The position numbers and the translations under genes were made by a program. A DNA stretch of 12,647 bases from a bacterium Ga0077546. Its GTDB lineage: Bacteria > Cyanobacteriota > Vampirovibrionia > Obscuribacterales > Obscuribacteraceae. The notes beneath the pieces were generated by a model, which had not been told where the DNA came from, did not search any database, and saw only the letters and a list, made by a program, of their open reading frames with translations. Of this stretch, positions 1 through 7,047 are shown in pieces (positions within the stretch are counted from its first letter, which is position 1; the number at the start of each line of letters is the position of its first letter). The stretch lies in contig LNEX01000240.1 of assembly GCA_001464165.1 (NCBI GenBank), forward strand, positions 1 through 12,647, in the 5' to 3' direction.

Positions 1-362
1 CTTAGCTCCTCAGATTTTGCTGAAATGATAATGACCAATAGGCTCTCGTTGTCAGCAAGGGTTGCCGCTGAGTCAATAATCTTCAGTGCTTCGTCGGAGC
101 GGCCCAGTTGGTGGAGGCAGAGGCCTTTGTTCATAAGCGCCAGAGCACTTTGCTCGACGGTGAGGACGGCTTCGAAATCGCGGATGGCAACGTCATAGCG
201 CCCAGCCATCATCAGAGCATTGCCTCTGTTTAATTGGGCCTGCCAGAGTCCGGGGCTGGCTGCAAGGGCTTGGCTGAAACAGAGGGCCGCTTCATTGGCG
301 CACTGATTCTGCAAATACATAAATCCTTGTTGAAAGTGAAGGCTAGCCTCTTTATCGTCCAT
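1..362 (-). CDS. TPR-repeat protein, N-terminal part (runs off the left edge)
   Basis: An open frame of 120 codons starts at ATG (362-360) and continues past base 1 with no stop, so only the N-terminus is visible. The protein begins MDDKEASLHFQQGF and has no signal peptide, so it is probably cytoplasmic. Three tandem 34-residue tetratricopeptide repeats can be read at about residues 5-38, 39-72 and 73-106. They show the usual pattern of small and aromatic residues (N-RGNALMMAGRYDVAIRDF, MNKGLCLHQLGRSDEAL). TPRs make helical scaffolds for protein binding; no partner or enzymatic domain is visible. A ribosome-binding sequence AGGAT lies at 372-368, five bases before the ATG, which supports this start. 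It is transcribed away from the SRAP gene. The rest of the protein could carry another domain. Confidence 0.75.
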   Translation of the reverse strand, partial: MDDKEASLHFQQGFMYLQNQCANEAALCFSQALAASPGLWQAQLNRGNALMMAGRYDVAIRDFEAVLTVEQSALALMNKGLCLHQLGRSDEALKIIDSAATLADNESLLVIIISAKSEEL

Positions 363-454
363 CTGAGATCCTATTCAACAATCATCCATTGTTTTCTTTT
401 AGGACATTCTACAAGCATTTCCCTGCCAAGCTATAAAGTGAGACAATACTGCAC
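363..454. promoter_or_regulatory. Divergent intergenic region between TPR and SRAP genes
   Basis: This 92-bp spacer must hold the promoters of both flanking genes. On the plus strand a TATAAA at 432-437 is a possible -10 box for the SRAP gene, which would give a very short leader, but I see no convincing -35 box at normal spacing. AGTGAGA (437-443) is the only weak ribosome-binding candidate before ATG 455. No strong inverted repeat or LexA-like box is visible. Confidence 0.3.
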
Positions 455-1255
455 ATGTGCGGAAGGTACACACTAGCTCATTCTACTGAAGATATTCTGG
501 CTCGTTTCCGTGTCAAGCAGCTGGAGCTGCCAATTGCCGCCCGTTACAACATTGCTCCATCAAACTGGGTACCGATTATCATCGCCAATCAGCAAGAGGG
601 CGGCCGTCGCATTGAAGCTGCACGTTGGGGTTTCATGCCAAGCTGGGCGAGGGATGTCAATCAAGGCGAAAAGAAAGTCGTTCCGATGATCAATGCCCGC
701 AGCGAATCAATTGCCGTTAAGCCCTTCTTTAGAACAGCTTTTAGTGCTAGACGCTGCATTGTACCGGCTGACAGCTTCTATGAATGGACGGGCGAAGGCA
801 AGGCCCGTAAGCCTTGGCGAATACATTTGAAAGACAACAGCCTAATGGGTTTTGCTGGACTCTTTGAAGATTGGTCTTCTCGGGATGGCGATGAAATTCG
901 CACCTGTGCCATCATTACGGTACCGGCAAATCGTGTCATGGCCCAGTTTCATGATCGGATGCCAGCCATAATTCCTCGACACTTAGAAGGCCGTTGGCTT
1001 GATCCTACAAATAAAAATCTGCCTGAGTTAGAGTCTATTCTTAAGCCCTATCCTGATGATCAAATAGTTTGTCACCGTGTCTCTAGGCAAGTTAATGGTA
1101 CTGCTATTGATGGCAGACAACTAATTGCGCTGATTGATGCTAATCAAGAACAGGCCGAAGAAGATAGCACTACATCGGTTGTGAAATCTAAAGCATCCAA
1201 AAAGAAAGCTCAAGAGACTGGCCAATTAAGTTTGTTTGACCAATCTCCACAATGA
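455..1255 (+). CDS. yedK: SRAP-family abasic-site DNA-protein crosslink protein (YedK/HMCES)
   Basis: This 266-residue protein is a complete SRAP (SOS response-associated peptidase-like) protein. The family shields abasic sites in single-stranded DNA: the amino group and thiol of Cys2 form a stable thiazolidine with the open sugar. The start is fixed by MCGRY, since Met1 must be removed to expose Cys2. Other family landmarks are YNIAPS (31-36), Asn80 and Arg82 in INARSE, Glu110 in DSFYEW and His166 in FHDRMP, equivalent to the catalytic Asn, Glu and His of E. coli YedK. The domain ends near residue 230. It is followed by a charged, lysine-rich linker (about 231-256) and QLSLF at 257-261, a match to the bacterial sliding-clamp-binding consensus QL[SD]LF. 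The longer start at 234 is rejected because it is in another frame and not SRAP-like. The gene converges on valS with a 13-bp gap. Confidence 0.95.
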   Translation: MCGRYTLAHSTEDILARFRVKQLELPIAARYNIAPSNWVPIIIANQQEGGRRIEAARWGFMPSWARDVNQGEKKVVPMINARSESIAVKPFFRTAFSARRCIVPADSFYEWTGEGKARKPWRIHLKDNSLMGFAGLFEDWSSRDGDEIRTCAIITVPANRVMAQFHDRMPAIIPRHLEGRWLDPTNKNLPELESILKPYPDDQIVCHRVSRQVNGTAIDGRQLIALIDANQEQAEEDSTTSVVKSKASKKKAQETGQLSLFDQSPQ

Positions 1256-1268
1256 CTTTTATTTTGAA

Positions 1269-4004
1269 TTAGCTTGCTTCTAATACCTTCAATTGAGCAT
1301 GGACGCTTTCTAGCTGACGGGTTAGTTCAGCTAATTGTGCTTCTATTTTTGCTACTTTGTCCGGAGGCGCTTTGCTCTTGAAGTCAGGGTTGGAGAGCTG
1401 TAGATCTACTTTTGCAATTTCCTTTTCAATCGACTGCTTTCGCACATTTAGTTTGTCCTTTGACTTGGCCACATCAATTAATTTAGCCAAAGGCACATAG
1501 ATGTTGACCGAAGACACTGCCTCGCATGCCGCCATAGATGGTGGCGAGCAGTCCATGCTGATATCGAGCGGATTAGCTTTGGCCAAGCGCTCAATATACA
1601 TAGCTCCATCAGCAAGACATTTCATTTCGTCTTCATCCTGGCAGACAATCATTACCTCGGCTTCGGCCGAAGCTGGCACATTGTAGGTTTGTCTTATATT
1701 TCTAATTGAGCGAATTACTCGCATCAAAAATTCCATTTTTTCTTCAGCATCATCATCGATCAGGTTTTCATCAGGTCTAGGGTAGGGCGCAAACATGATC
1801 GAGACAAAGTCTTTGGGGAAGAACGCAGACTTAGGTACTTTGGTCCAAAGCTCTTCTGTAATAAAAGGCATAATCGGATGCAAGGCACGCAGCAAGCCCT
1901 CAAAAATTGTTTGGAGCACCGCTCTAGTTTGGCCCGTGCTTTCTCCTGATTGTGCTTCTTGAGCAAGTTGTATCTTGGCGATTTCAACATACCAATCGCA
2001 GAAAGCACTCCAGGTGAAATCGTGAAGCTGGTTGGCTGCTTTATCAAAGTCATAGTCTTGGAAGTACATTTGCAGCAAATCTAGAAGCACGTTATAGCGG
2101 TTCAAGATCCAGCGATCAGCCAGGGTCAAGTGGGCTGGATTGACTCCCTTCGGTTCAAATCCCTCTAGTTGAGTCAAGACAAAGCGTCCAGCATTCCAGA
2201 GCTTGTTGGCGAAGCGCTTATATTCGTCTAGTTTCTCTGCTCTGAAGCGCACATCTTGATCACCTTTGATTCCTACTGAGGTGAACCAAAAACGATTAGC
2301 ATCGGCTCCGTACGTATCAATCATATCGAGTGGATCGATAGAGTTTCCCTTAGATTTAGACATGCGCTTGCCGTCCTCTGTTTGAATAACAGGGTGAATC
2401 AGCACATGCTTAAAAGGAATAGTCTTAGTGAATTTGAGGGATGTGAAAATCATACGTGCCACCCAGAGATTGATAATCTCGCGGGCGGTGGAGAGTATGG
2501 TTGTAGGGAAGAACATTTTCATTTCTTTGGTTTCATCAGGCCAGCCCAAAGTGGCGAAAGGCCAGAGGGCTGAGCTAAACCAGGTATCGAGAACATCTTC
2601 GTCTTGTTTCATTTCAGCAGCTGGTGCTGAACATTTTTCACAGGAGTCTGGAGCTGTTTCATAGGCGTCAACAGCACCGCACTTGCTACAGGTCCAGACC
2701 GGAATACGATGGCCCCACCACAATTGTCTGCTGATGCACCAATCACGGATGTTTTTCATCCAGTCAATATATGAGCTGGCGTAGCGTTCTGGGATGAATT
2801 GTACTCTTTGCTCTTCCACCACTTCGATGGCCGGCTGAGCAAGCTCTTTCATGCTTAAGTACCACTGATCAGAAAGCAGTGGCTCGATTACGGTTTGACA
2901 CCTCTCGCAGTGACTAAGGCCAACTGTATAGTCGCGGGACTCTGCCAGCAAGCCAATTTCTTCGAGCTTGGCTACAGTCTGTTTACGCGCTTCAAAGCGG
3001 TCAACGCCGTGCAAGAAATCAGGCACGAATTCATTGGCAATCAACTTGCCTTTGAGATCGATTACTGTTGGTTGAGGCAATTTATGTCGGGCACCAACTT
3101 CAAAGTCGTTAGCGTCGTGTGCTGGTGTGATCTTTAGCGCACCAGTGCCAAACTCTCGTTCTACATATGAATCGGCAATTACAGGAATGGCTCTATTTGT
3201 AATTGGTAGTTTGACATTCTTGCCAATTAAGGCTTTGTAGCGATTGTCTTCTGGGTGCACCGCTACAGCTACGTCCCCATATAGCGTTTCTGGTCTGGTA
3301 GTGGCAACAATTAGCTCACCAGAGCCGTCTTCGAGTTGATACCTGATGCAGTAGAGATGACCTTTCTTCTCATCGTGTTCAACTTCAAGGTCAGACAAAC
3401 TAGTAGCACAGCTTGGGCACCAGTTGGTGATGCGATTGCCACGATAGATATAACCTTCTTTGTATAAGGTGACAAAGGCGCGATAAATAGACCTAACGTA
3501 AGACTCATCCATGGTGAAAGCAACGCGGTCCCAGCTGAAGCTAACGCCAATGCGCTTGTATTGCTCCATGATGTGGTCGCCATACTGATTGCGCCATTCC
3601 CAAATTTTTTCAGTGAAGGCTTCTCTGCCCATTTTGTGGCGGTTTAGGCCTTCTTTTTTAAGCTTGCGTTCAACCACCATTTGAGTGGCTATACCGGCAT
3701 GGTCTGTTCCTGGTTGCCAGAGGACGTTGTAACCTTGCATCCTTTTCAAGCGGATCAAAACATCTTGTAATGTCCCGTTTAGAGCATGGCCCATATGTAA
3801 ATTGCCTGTAATGTTCGGTGGAGGCAAGGCCACAGAGAAATTGGGACGATCGGGGTTCATCTCCAAATTGAATAATTTGTTCTCATGCCAATAGGTGGTC
3901 CAGCGCGCTTCTACCTCTTTCCAGTCGAAAGCATTTGAGGAAGGTTTCGCTTCATTAGATTCCTCTTTAATGGAACTGCCTTCAGTTGTCGAACTCTTAG
4001 CCAT
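1269..4004 (-). CDS. valS: Valyl-tRNA synthetase
   Basis: This 911-residue class Ia aminoacyl-tRNA synthetase charges tRNA-Val with valine in the cytoplasm and edits mischarged threonine. A non-conserved, charged N-terminal stretch of about 25 residues precedes the catalytic core. The HIGH signature appears as HMGH (70-73) in PPPNITGNLHMGHAL. The CP1 editing domain carries TTRPET (235-240) and GTGALKITPAHDANDF (286-301). NWCISRQLWWGHRIPVW lies in the core, with a probable zinc knuckle of four cysteines at about 439-458 (CSKCG, CEKC). The KMSKS loop is RMSKS (547-551). The anticodon-binding helical domain follows, and the last 60 or so residues form the valS-type coiled-coil arm. Length is normal for the family. 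The usual G-F/Y-D-I motif is replaced by TAREI (506-510). The start is the only ATG before the conserved core; upstream GTGAGA is a weak ribosome-binding site. The gene is divergent from efp. Confidence 0.97.
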   Translation of the reverse strand: MAKSSTTEGSSIKEESNEAKPSSNAFDWKEVEARWTTYWHENKLFNLEMNPDRPNFSVALPPPNITGNLHMGHALNGTLQDVLIRLKRMQGYNVLWQPGTDHAGIATQMVVERKLKKEGLNRHKMGREAFTEKIWEWRNQYGDHIMEQYKRIGVSFSWDRVAFTMDESYVRSIYRAFVTLYKEGYIYRGNRITNWCPSCATSLSDLEVEHDEKKGHLYCIRYQLEDGSGELIVATTRPETLYGDVAVAVHPEDNRYKALIGKNVKLPITNRAIPVIADSYVEREFGTGALKITPAHDANDFEVGARHKLPQPTVIDLKGKLIANEFVPDFLHGVDRFEARKQTVAKLEEIGLLAESRDYTVGLSHCERCQTVIEPLLSDQWYLSMKELAQPAIEVVEEQRVQFIPERYASSYIDWMKNIRDWCISRQLWWGHRIPVWTCSKCGAVDAYETAPDSCEKCSAPAAEMKQDEDVLDTWFSSALWPFATLGWPDETKEMKMFFPTTILSTAREIINLWVARMIFTSLKFTKTIPFKHVLIHPVIQTEDGKRMSKSKGNSIDPLDMIDTYGADANRFWFTSVGIKGDQDVRFRAEKLDEYKRFANKLWNAGRFVLTQLEGFEPKGVNPAHLTLADRWILNRYNVLLDLLQMYFQDYDFDKAANQLHDFTWSAFCDWYVEIAKIQLAQEAQSGESTGQTRAVLQTIFEGLLRALHPIMPFITEELWTKVPKSAFFPKDFVSIMFAPYPRPDENLIDDDAEEKMEFLMRVIRSIRNIRQTYNVPASAEAEVMIVCQDEDEMKCLADGAMYIERLAKANPLDISMDCSPPSMAACEAVSSVNIYVPLAKLIDVAKSKDKLNVRKQSIEKEIAKVDLQLSNPDFKSKAPPDKVAKIEAQLAELTRQLESVHAQLKVLEAS

Positions 4005-4108
4005 TGACTGTTTCTCACTATATTAAAGATATCGGCGGTCATCCGTACATGGCGGCAATGTGTATGAATGCAGTATGTACAGTCTAAAAATTGGCCGTAT
4101 CAAGTACT

Positions 4109-4139
4109 TTGACGGGCACATTGCTGGAAGCCTGATTAT
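4109..4139 (+). promoter_or_regulatory. Candidate promoter of the efp-accB-accC operon
   Basis: TTGACG at 4109-4114 is a 5/6 match to the -35 consensus. GATTAT at 4134-4139 is a 4/6 match to the -10 consensus, with a 19-bp spacer that is slightly long. If used, it would give an efp leader of nearly 200 bases. No better plus-strand candidate was found in this spacer. Confidence 0.3.
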
Positions 4140-4299
4140 ACCGGGGTAAAGAACCTCTCTTCAACCAACCATTAAGCTTGCTTTTGAAAAGCTTCTATTA
4201 AGCTAGTTCTAAGGCTATGCCGACTCATCGTCTATTGTTGTTAGATGGTGTTAGAATTTTGCACTGGCCAGAGGTAGCCACTGCTTTGTCTTGACTACT

Positions 4300-4317
4300 G
4301 TCCGTTACCTCACGGAC
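4300..4317 (+). promoter_or_regulatory. Small perfect hairpin upstream of the efp start
   Basis: GTCCGT (4300-4305) and ACGGAC (4312-4317) form a perfect 6-bp stem with loop TACCTC. It ends directly before an in-frame ATG at 4319 and 22 bases before the efp start chosen here. The loop is complementary to GAGGTA at 4271-4276, so a second pairing is possible. A role in translation control is inference. Confidence 0.35.
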
Positions 4318-4339
4318 CATGGAGCGCTTGCAATCCTGC

Positions 4340-4900
4340 ATGATTTCTACCAACGATTTTCGAACCGGCGTCACCATTGAATACAACAATGGCGTTTGGC
4401 AAATAATAGAGTTCCAGCATGTTAAGCCTGGCAAAGGAGCAGCCTTTGTCCGTGCAAAGATGAAAAATATCGAGACCGGTAACGTGCTTGAGAATACTTT
4501 CCGTGCTGGCGAGAAGCTCCCTCAAGCGATTGTTGAGAAGGCTGACTTGCAGTATCTCTACAAAGCCGGCGAGAACTACGTGATGATGGACAATACTAGT
4601 TTTGAACAACTAGAGTTGACTGCTCAGCAAATTGGTTCGGGCGTTGAGTTTCTGAAAGACAACACTGAGGGCATCGTTATGCTCAAGTTCAATGATCGTA
4701 TTCTTGGCCTTGAGCTACCGAATACAGTTGAGCTAGAAATCAGCGAGTGTGCACCAGATGAAAGAGGCGATACCAGTTCTGGTGGCGGCAAGCCAGCTGT
4801 GCTAGAAACTGGAGCAACAATCACAGTTCCCTTCCACATTAAGGTGGGTGACAAAGTGAAAGTTGATACTAGAAATCGCAAGTATTTGACTCGCGTTTAA
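4340..4900 (+). CDS. efp: Translation elongation factor P
   Basis: EF-P (186 residues from this start) binds between the P and E sites of the ribosome and relieves stalling at polyproline stretches. The start is set by homology: the family normally begins MISTNDFRTG, and the reading begins this way at 4340. An in-frame ATG at 4319 would add seven residues (MERLQSC), and neither ATG has a well-spaced ribosome-binding site. The N-terminal KOW-like domain carries the tip loop KPGKGAAF with Lys32 (codon 4433-4435), the position modified in many EF-Ps. Two OB-fold domains follow, with KPAVLETGATITVPFHIKVGDKVKVDTR near the end. The sequence is closest in feel to cyanobacterial EF-P. No epmA, epmB or other modifying enzyme gene is in the window. 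accB follows after 32 bases, a linkage also known from other bacteria. Confidence 0.96.
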   Translation: MISTNDFRTGVTIEYNNGVWQIIEFQHVKPGKGAAFVRAKMKNIETGNVLENTFRAGEKLPQAIVEKADLQYLYKAGENYVMMDNTSFEQLELTAQQIGSGVEFLKDNTEGIVMLKFNDRILGLELPNTVELEISECAPDERGDTSSGGGKPAVLETGATITVPFHIKVGDKVKVDTRNRKYLTRV

Positions 4901-4932
4901 ACTGGAATTCGGATTGGTATTAGGGATTAATT

Positions 4933-5466
4933 GTGAAGATAGACCTGCAGCAGATCAAAGAGTTGCTTGGAATCGTTAGTTCGACTGACGTTACTGAGTT
5001 CACCATTGAATTTGGAGACCAGCGCATAACTGTCAAGAAAGACAGGCCAGTGCTCGCTCAGACTTTCGAAATTCCTGCTCAACAGAGGCAGGTTGTACAT
5101 GCAGCTGCGTCTACTGCAACTGCAGTAGCTGAACCTCCTAGACCTGTCGCTGCAACTCAGGCTCCTGAAGCGCCAAAGGCAGATGCTGTAGCTAGCGCTG
5201 AAGACAATGGCACTCCAGCAAATACCGTAGCAATCACATCTCCGATGGTTGGCACATTTTACGGACAGCCTTCTCCTACAGCCGCATCCTTTGTCAAAAT
5301 GGGTGACCGTATCTCTGTTGGGCAGACTGTTTGCATTATCGAAGCAATGAAATTAATGAACGACTTGCCTTCTGAAGTAGCTGGCAAGATTGTCAAAATA
5401 TGCGTAGAAAATGGCACAACTGTTGAGTATGGTCAGACACTCTACCTGGTTGATCCTAAAGGTTAA
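4933..5466 (+). CDS. accB: Biotin carboxyl carrier protein of acetyl-CoA carboxylase
   Basis: This 177-residue protein carries the biotin that shuttles CO2 between biotin carboxylase (AccC) and carboxyltransferase, the first committed step of fatty-acid synthesis. It starts at a GTG (4933); AGGGA at 4922-4926, six bases upstream, supports it. The N-terminal segment (1-38, [20 protein letters not shown]) is the usual AccC-contacting region. An alanine- and proline-rich flexible linker covers about 48-97. The biotinyl domain (98-177) begins [14 protein letters not shown], which includes the thumb region. It carries EAMKLMND, with the biotinylated lysine at 140 (codon 5350-5352). The end is [11 protein letters not shown]. 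It sits between efp and accC in one transcription unit. accA and accD are not in this window. Confidence 0.96.
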   Translation: MKIDLQQIKELLGIVSSTDVTEFTIEFGDQRITVKKDRPVLAQTFEIPAQQRQVVHAAASTATAVAEPPRPVAATQAPEAPKADAVASAEDNGTPANTVAITSPMVGTFYGQPSPTAASFVKMGDRISVGQTVCIIEAMKLMNDLPSEVAGKIVKICVENGTTVEYGQTLYLVDPKG

Positions 5467-5477
5467 GAGCACGAACA

Positions 5478-6833
5478 ATGATTGAAAAGGTTCTGATCGC
5501 CAACCGTGGCGAGATAGCTCTGAGAGTAATCAGAGCCTGTCGCGAACTGGGAGTTTCGACGGTAGCCGTTTATTCTCAAGCTGATTCTGAGTCGCTACAT
5601 GTGAAACTGGCTGATGAAGCCTATTGCATAGGTCCACCCCAGTCGCAACGAAGTTACTTGCATATACCAGCGATCATTTCAACTGCTGTTGTAACAGGCG
5701 CAGATGCTGTTCATCCTGGCTATGGCTTTCTTTCTGAGAATGCTAATTTCGCTCAAATTTGCTCTGATCATCGCATCAAGTTTATTGGACCAAGTGTTAT
5801 CGCTATCAATTCTATGGGTGATAAAGCTTCGGCCCGCGAAGCTATGCGCGCAGCCGGAGTGCCTGTGGTACCAGGTAGTCACGGGTTGATAGAAGATGAG
5901 AGCGAAGCTTATAAGCTAGCTGCAGAGATTGGCTTCCCTGTGATCGTTAAAGCCACTGCGGGTGGTGGCGGTCGTGGTATGCGCGTTGCTGTAGATCAGG
6001 CTTCCTTGGTTACAGCTTTGGCTTCCGCGCGATCTGAGGCTTCTGCTGCTTTTGGTGATGGTGGAGTCTATATTGAGAAGTATTTGAAACCTATTCGCCA
6101 CGTAGAAATTCAAGTCATGGCTGATAGTCACGGTAATTGCATCCACCTGGGTGAGCGCGATTGCTCAGTACAACGTCGTCACCAAAAATTGATTGAAGAG
6201 ACTCCGAGCCCTGCACTCACTCCTGAGCTTCGTCAACGTATGGGTGAAGCTGCTGTGCGTGCTGCTAAGCAAATTAACTACGAAGGTGCTGGTACAGTCG
6301 AATTTATTTTGGCTGGTAATGATTTTTACTTTATGGAAATGAATACCCGTATTCAAGTGGAGCACCCAGTCACTGAATTTGTTACTGGGGTTGATTTAAT
6401 AAAGGAACAGATTAGGGTGGCTTCCGGAATGCCGCTTTCAATCAAACAAGAAGATGTGGAGTTTCGCGGCCATTCAATTGAATGTCGTATTAACGCTGAA
6501 GATCCTGATCGCAATTTCTTACCATCGCCTGGTCGTGTTGATGCCTATATTGCTCCTGGTGGTCCTGGAGTGAGAGTTGATAGCCACTGCTATCCCGGTT
6601 ATGTTATACCGCCGTATTACGATTCACTCGTAAGCAAGTTGGTGGTTTGGGGGCGGGATCGTCAAGAAGCAATCGCAAGAATGCAACGAGCGTTGGACGA
6701 ATATGCCATTACAGGAATAAGAACCACTATACCGTTTCATCAGAGAGTTCTGGCTCATCCGATGTTCCAGAACGGCAAGGATGTCAGTACTGACTTCATT
6801 GAAAAATACATGACCCTTCAAGAAGCTAAATAA
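5478..6833 (+). CDS. accC: Biotin carboxylase subunit of acetyl-CoA carboxylase
   Basis: This 451-residue ATP-grasp enzyme carboxylates the biotin of AccB using bicarbonate and ATP. The N-terminal pre-ATP-grasp domain opens [34 protein letters not shown] lies at 79-92. Lys116 and Lys158 match the ATP-binding lysines, and the glycine-rich lid is GGGGRGM (162-168). The metal and catalytic residues are present: Glu275, Glu287, Asn289 and Arg291 in [16 protein letters not shown], and Arg337 in ECRINAEDP. The C-terminal domain ends in a short tail after DFIEKYM. Length matches the stand-alone AccC family, not the fused pyruvate carboxylase type. It starts 11 bases after the accB stop, with only a weak ribosome-binding sequence (AAGAG overlapping the accB stop), suggesting translational coupling. 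Confidence 0.97.
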   Translation: MIEKVLIANRGEIALRVIRACRELGVSTVAVYSQADSESLHVKLADEAYCIGPPQSQRSYLHIPAIISTAVVTGADAVHPGYGFLSENANFAQICSDHRIKFIGPSVIAINSMGDKASAREAMRAAGVPVVPGSHGLIEDESEAYKLAAEIGFPVIVKATAGGGGRGMRVAVDQASLVTALASARSEASAAFGDGGVYIEKYLKPIRHVEIQVMADSHGNCIHLGERDCSVQRRHQKLIEETPSPALTPELRQRMGEAAVRAAKQINYEGAGTVEFILAGNDFYFMEMNTRIQVEHPVTEFVTGVDLIKEQIRVASGMPLSIKQEDVEFRGHSIECRINAEDPDRNFLPSPGRVDAYIAPGGPGVRVDSHCYPGYVIPPYYDSLVSKLVVWGRDRQEAIARMQRALDEYAITGIRTTIPFHQRVLAHPMFQNGKDVSTDFIEKYMTLQEAK

Positions 6834-6863
6834 GCCATTAATTGCAGTGTAAAATATAGTGGC
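6834..6863 (+). other. Weak hairpin directly after accC
   Basis: GCCATTA (6834-6840) can pair with TAGTGGC (6857-6863), with one G-T wobble and a 16-base AT-rich loop. It begins at the base after the accC stop. There is no T-tract behind it, so it is not a standard intrinsic terminator; it could protect the 3' end or be chance. Confidence 0.2.
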
Positions 6864-6872
6864 TAAAACAAC

Positions 6873-6890
6873 TTGACCGATATCGGTCAA
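6873..6890. promoter_or_regulatory. Perfect 18-bp palindrome upstream of the tRNA
   Basis: TTGACCGATATCGGTCAA is a perfect dyad of two 9-base arms with no spacer. It lies 31 bases upstream of the tRNA. TTGACC also resembles a -35 box, with GATTCA at 6896-6901 as a poor -10 at 17-bp spacing. This fits an operator for a dimeric repressor overlapping a promoter. No T-tract follows, which argues against a terminator. I do not recognise the regulator. Confidence 0.45.
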
Positions 6891-6921
6891 AGCTCGATTC
6901 AATGTTCTTTGATCTTGTTTT

Positions 6922-6993
6922 GGCTCCGTAGCTCAATGGTGGAGCGTGCGACTCATAATCGCCTGGTTACTGGTTCGAATCCAGTCGGAGCCA
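6922..6993 (+). tRNA. tRNA with anticodon CAU (elongator Met, or Ile2 read after lysidine modification)
   Basis: A full cloverleaf can be drawn. The acceptor stem is GGCTCCG (6922-6928) with CGGAGCC (6986-6992), discriminator A6993. The D-arm is GCTC/GAGC with a 7-base loop containing GG. The anticodon stem is 6947-6951 with 6959-6963, with one T-C mismatch at its outer pair, and the loop is CTCATAA. The anticodon CAT is at 6954-6956. The T-arm is ACTGG-TTCGAAT-CCAGT. It is 72 bases, and the CCA end is not encoded. The acceptor lacks the initiator-type C1-A72 mismatch. The arm GCGACTCATAATCGC matches my memory of E. coli tRNA-Ile2 (ileX) more than elongator tRNA-Met, so its identity is open. 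Five T follow at 6996-7000. Confidence 0.93.
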
Positions 6994-6998
6994 AATTT

Positions 6999-7027
6999 TT
7001 ATCAAGCGTTAATAATGCGCTTATGAT
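6999..7027 (+). promoter_or_regulatory. Candidate promoter of the Skp/OmpH gene
   Basis: TTATCA (6999-7004, 4/6 to the -35 consensus) and TATGAT (7022-7027, 5/6 to the -10 consensus) are separated by exactly 17 bp. Transcription would begin around 7034, giving a leader of about 14 bases that still contains the AGGGGG ribosome-binding site at 7039-7044. The -35 overlaps the T-tract that ends the tRNA. Confidence 0.4.
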
Positions 7028-7047
7028 TAATCTAGCTTAGGGGGCAC

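Larger units (their letters stand above)
4005..4339. promoter_or_regulatory. Divergent intergenic region between valS and efp
   Basis: This 335-bp region has no convincing gene; short frames here are shadows of efp or lack a ribosome-binding site. It holds a possible efp promoter (4109-4139) and small repeats. ATTAAGCT occurs at 4171-4178 and 4197-4204. GTTAGA occurs at 4240-4245 and 4250-4255. TTCTAA (4207-4212) could pair with TTAGAA (4251-4256), which is followed by four T. GTACAT (4045-4050) is mirrored by ATGTAC (4075-4080). A hairpin lies just before efp. I see no T-box signature for valS; its leader looks too short for one. Confidence 0.4.

Noticed and set aside
234..476. 80-codon plus-strand frame ahead of the SRAP gene
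   Set aside because: It overlaps the antisense TPR gene and the SRAP start, has no ribosome-binding site and encodes no recognisable protein.
4005..4110. Possible T-box or other riboswitch before valS
   Set aside because: No T-box consensus or specifier stem is visible, and the probable leader is too short.
6783..6794. 12-base palindrome GTCAGTACTGAC near the end of accC
   Set aside because: It is within conserved coding sequence, and a 12-base palindrome is expected a few times by chance in a window this size.
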